This document shows, piece after piece, positions 61,113-64,000 of a DNA stretch of 64,000 nt. Made by a program: the position numbers and the translations under genes. Positions within the stretch are counted from its first letter, which is position 1; the number at the start of each line of letters is the position of its first letter. The notes under the pieces were generated by a model. That model was not told where the DNA came from, ran no database searches, and saw only the letters and a list, made by a program, of their open reading frames with translations. This stretch comes from Tamarix chinensis (lineage: Eukaryota > Streptophyta > Magnoliopsida > Caryophyllales > Tamaricaceae), in the NCBI GenBank assembly GCA_030549775.1, contig CM060177.1, forward strand, positions 92,566,736 through 92,630,735, read 5' to 3'.

Positions 61113-63593
61113 GAATTTATTTAACTAAATGGATATATCTATAGTACCAAGAGATGATATGAATTAAATTAGCATGTTTTACTATTAAGATTTAAACTTG
61201 ATGTTATGTATGTTCTATAATTATTGCATGTAGTTATGGTACATGCTTCTTACTCCAGTATGACTTAAGATCATTGTGTGCCTATGTGCAATGTAGTTAT
61301 ACTTCCTCTTATGAGGTATTGTGATTTACTCAATATAAGGAAGTCAATTGATACTACTTTTGTATATCACCATGTATGGGTCATGGAGTGGCATGAAGCG
61401 TATAAGATTATGAATGATAAGTGGAGTCCTTGGGAAGATGTCCTCTTTTTAAAGTGGGCATTCTGGTCTAAGAGTTAGAAAACCAATTTAGTACTTATGG
61501 GTGCTAGTTTTTTGTTATGATTGGTTTTCCTTTGGACTCTTATGTCCCTTATTATATTTTTATTATCTTGTTGTATTGATAATATTTATCTGTAACTACT
61601 ACCTATGTATGGTATTCTATTTCTGGTTTGTTTTAGCCTTAGAATTTGGCATAAGAAAGGTGAGGAGACTAAACTTATGCTAAGTGTAGCAGTAATACCT
61701 AGTAATTTGGTAACTAACACTTCCGCAAAATGAAAATTTTAATTGGTAAGAATAGGGTGTTACATGAACATTTACATAAGAGGTTCAATGAAAGAATATT
61801 AAGCATCAAGCAAACATGGAGAAAACATATGGACTAGTCGATCGATCCTTGGGACCAGTCAATTGGTTTGGTCATACCAGACCTGAGAAGAAAGTAAAAC
61901 TAACATACCAATTGACTGGTTGGTCCCACCGATCGATTATTTATGGGAATCCATTCAATGGGTTTGACCAAGTCAATCAATGGGTTTAAGTAGAGACTAG
62001 ACCACTCTGGTTACAAGACTATTAGTGGATTGGTTTGGCAAACCGATCGACTATTCATGGAAGCTAGTTAACTAGTTTACCAAACCAATCTGCTACTTTC
62101 ACAACCAACTAATCAAAATATCCAAATCGAGTGACTACTCACACAACCACTCAATCGATCTAATAAACTAATTGACTAGTTTGGGTAAAACATCATCCAA
62201 ACTTGTGATCTACTTAACAAGATTTTACCCAACTTTACTATATTAATCCTAGCTTGCTTTTATGTCACAAAGTACATAAAAATACATGATGCACACATAG
62301 AACCACATGACTACATGGTATAATCAACACTTAATAAGATCATGCTCAAAACTACTAAAAACATGGATAACAACAAAGAACTCAAAGCATGTTTAAATTT
62401 AAAAGATGAAAACTCTACCACATGATTAAATCCAATAACTTAATTAGCTGATGCACAAAACATACAATAGACCAATTATATGAAAATACAATAGATAGAA
62501 AAATACCTTATTCATCTTAGAGATAAGTTTGTCTTACTTTCAAACAAATCTTCTAGCACAAAATACTCATAACTCGAAGGCTATATACGAAGACCCCGAT
62601 TCCTAAGAGAATCAAGAATATAAAAAATAAAAACTATTTTTTCAATACTTAATAAAATAAAATAAGACAATAACATTAAATCAGAAGAAGAAGAAAAATT
62701 CCATAACCCAACATGTTTCTAAGAACAATTCCAAGGGGAAAGAAGTTTAGATCTTCAACCCTCTCAAAACCTTAATCCTTCTTTCTTAAGGGAAATAAGG
62801 GAAAGTTAAAGCTAAGATTAGGAAAAGAGATAAGAGATAATAATTCATCTAAAGGTTAAGGAATAATAGGCAAGCCTCTGTTTTTCTCAACATAGAAGAA
62901 AGGGAAATAAAAGTGGAGAATGAGTAAGTGCAGATGATAGGGAGTGAATTTAATCAAGAATGGGATGTATAGTGGAAGTGAGACTTCTAAGTTGGATTGA
63001 GTGTGGACAACATAGGTTTTAAGAAAGCACATGACGAGGTAAGGGAGGTGAAGTGTGACTAGGGAAAGGAATGTCAAAGATTTGGTATGTCAGGGATGAG
63101 GTGTATAAAGTCAAACATGCATACATGGCTACCAAAAGAGAGAGAAAAGTAAAGGGGAAGAGAGGGGGTAAAATAATTCCTCAAAAGTTATTTTTACAAA
63201 AAAAATAGCTAAATAAAATCGTAATATGATCTAAATAATGTAAAAGTAATCCCAAATCACCAACATATGATTATTAGCATAAATAGATTCTAATTAGAAG
63301 TTTTTTATAAACATTGGTAAAAGATTCAAATTGAAATAAGAAAATAACCTAAAATTGAAGGAAAATCGATCAATCGGTTTGAGTAAACCAGTTGATTGCT
63401 TTATCGGGAAATAAAGTTACTAATTCTTGAGCACAACAGTTGATTGGTTAGGAAAAAATAGTCAATCGGTGTGCCTAAATTTTACAAATTTATTAAAATC
63501 TCAAGCCCTTCCCAAAATGAAAACTCGTTTATTTTATATCAACATAATTTTAAATACCTTTCAAATCTTTTTAGGATGGGTTATTACACTCAT

Positions 63594-63945
63594 ACCCTTA
63601 AAAAATTAGATTTATAATGTAAACCATGTCATGTAGGGTAATAATCATCTCACCGAATGGAAGGTGGAAGTTGTTAGTCTTTGGGTTCCACCACTCAACA
63701 AAATTAGAGATGAGTAAAGCATTATGGTTTTCTAAGTATGTGTTATGTAGATACTTCAAAATTTTAGTCTTGATGTAGTCGTTGGCAAGACCCATGCCAC
63801 CATCTTTATGTGGTCGTCTTTGTCTTTGACTGAACCTAGGACTATATAAGGTTTCTATAACAAAAATGATATTAAAATAATGAATTACATGGTAAAAAAT
63901 AGTACCCACTATGTATAATAATAATAATTCCGACTGATTATTTCA
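63594..63945 (-). pseudogene. Plant mobile domain (PMD) gene, N-terminal exon
   Basis: On minus, an exon beginning near 63840 reads FSQRQRRPHKDGGMGLANDY, then LLISNFVEWWNPKTNNFHL and PFGEMIITLHDMVYII. The block FVERWRPETHTFHLPxGEMTITLEDV is the hallmark of the PMD N-terminus. The frame meets a TAA at about 63600, then runs up to the CTCAT duplication and resumes in phase at 56865. More N-terminal sequence may lie right of the window, but the usual PMD start is close to here. Confidence 0.78.
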
Positions 63946-64000
63946 TATGGAGTATGCCACATGACCCTTAAAACTTACCATAATATTTGGAACCAATTAA

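Larger units (their letters stand above)
58372..61764 (+). mobile_element. F1-family LTR nested in F2
   Basis: Starts TGTAATACCCCATTTTCAG at 58372 and ends AATAGGGTGTTACA at 61764, 3.39 kb. Flanks GGAAT and TGAAC agree at three of five places, a possibly decayed duplication. Removing it restores F2 collinearity. Order: AT-rich start, pyrimidine tract 58630-59530, ATGATTAGGGTT-rich middle, AATACTTAAAGTGAAAGACC at 60519-60538, tandem units 60900-61110, terminus. No gag-pol. Confidence 0.78.
56866..63588 (-). mobile_element. F2-family solo LTR, minus orientation, 5 bp duplication CTCAT
   Basis: Starts TGTAACACCCCCAAATTTTG at 56866 and ends GGATGGGTTATTACA at 63588. CTCAT lies on both sides (56861-56865 and 63589-63593). 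Without the nested F1 LTR (58372-61764) it is 3,330 bases. Read on minus it is collinear with the F2 copy at 25403-28485 plus 38907-39124: terminus, CAATTGACTGG motifs (61830-62200), GGTGTTTGGAGG block (58240), GGATACCACAC array (57600-58000), GATAATCAT block (57190-57540), terminus. No gag-pol lies inside. It split the PMD gene. Confidence 0.88.
52845..64000. mobile_element. Putative MULE carrying a transposase and a PMD gene, with nested LTRs
   Basis: The left segment 52845-53180 matches the terminal region of another copy at 24226-24600. Next comes a MULE transposase pseudogene on + (53330-55270) and a converging PMD gene on - (55860-56865 plus 63594-63945). The F2/F1 LTRs at 56866-63588 are later insertions. 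PMD-containing genes are known to occur inside plant MULEs. The right terminal repeat is not within the window, so the extent is inferred. Confidence 0.45.

Overview
The window is AT-rich plant nuclear DNA made almost entirely of transposable elements in various states of decay. Evidence for a plant host: plant-type LINE ORFs, Ty1/copia, large LTRs bounded by TGTAACACCC/GGGTGTTACA, CACTA (En/Spm) elements carrying the Transposase_24-ULP1 type gene, a Mutator-like (MULE) transposase, and a plant mobile domain (PMD) gene. No intact host gene, rRNA or true tRNA gene was recognised. The species cannot be fixed from sequence. Mixed CCCTAA/CCCTAAA telomere-like motifs inside one transposon are compatible with, but do not prove, Asparagales.

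Layout. 1-1095: end of a minus-oriented large LTR (family F1). 1100-5680: degraded LINE on +. 8371-11600: F1-like LTR fragment. 11600-14140: LTR-retrotransposon-like sequence. 14145-18980: two F1 LTR pieces head to head, with a long pyrimidine tract. 19430-20705: LINE fragment on -. 20737-21322: pair of ~240 bp direct repeats. 21330-24225: no recognised feature.

24226-40970 is a nest. A MULE-like repeat (24226-25402 and 39125-~40970) is split by an F2 LTR element (25403-39124, target-site duplication GTTTT). F2 holds a truncated copia element, which holds an F1 LTR (28698-35398, duplication GATAA), which holds a 1.56 kb LTR (32744-34301, duplication GCCGG). A further minus-oriented F1 copy lies at 36779-38906.

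41454-43584 is a small non-autonomous CACTA element with two tandem arrays. 45377-45520 is a tRNA-derived SINE with a perfect 13 bp duplication. 46886-52091 is a 5.2 kb CACTA element with hairpin-forming subterminal arrays; it carries an 11-exon Transposase_24/ULP1 gene on -, whose frame is complete apart from two stop codons.

52845 to the window end looks like a MULE. It has a transposase pseudogene on + (53330-55270) and, converging on it, a PMD gene on - (N-terminal part 63594-63945, later part 55860-56865). The PMD gene is cut by a minus-oriented F2 solo LTR (56866-63588, duplication CTCAT), which itself contains an F1 LTR (58372-61764). The duplications let most of the insertion order be read directly.
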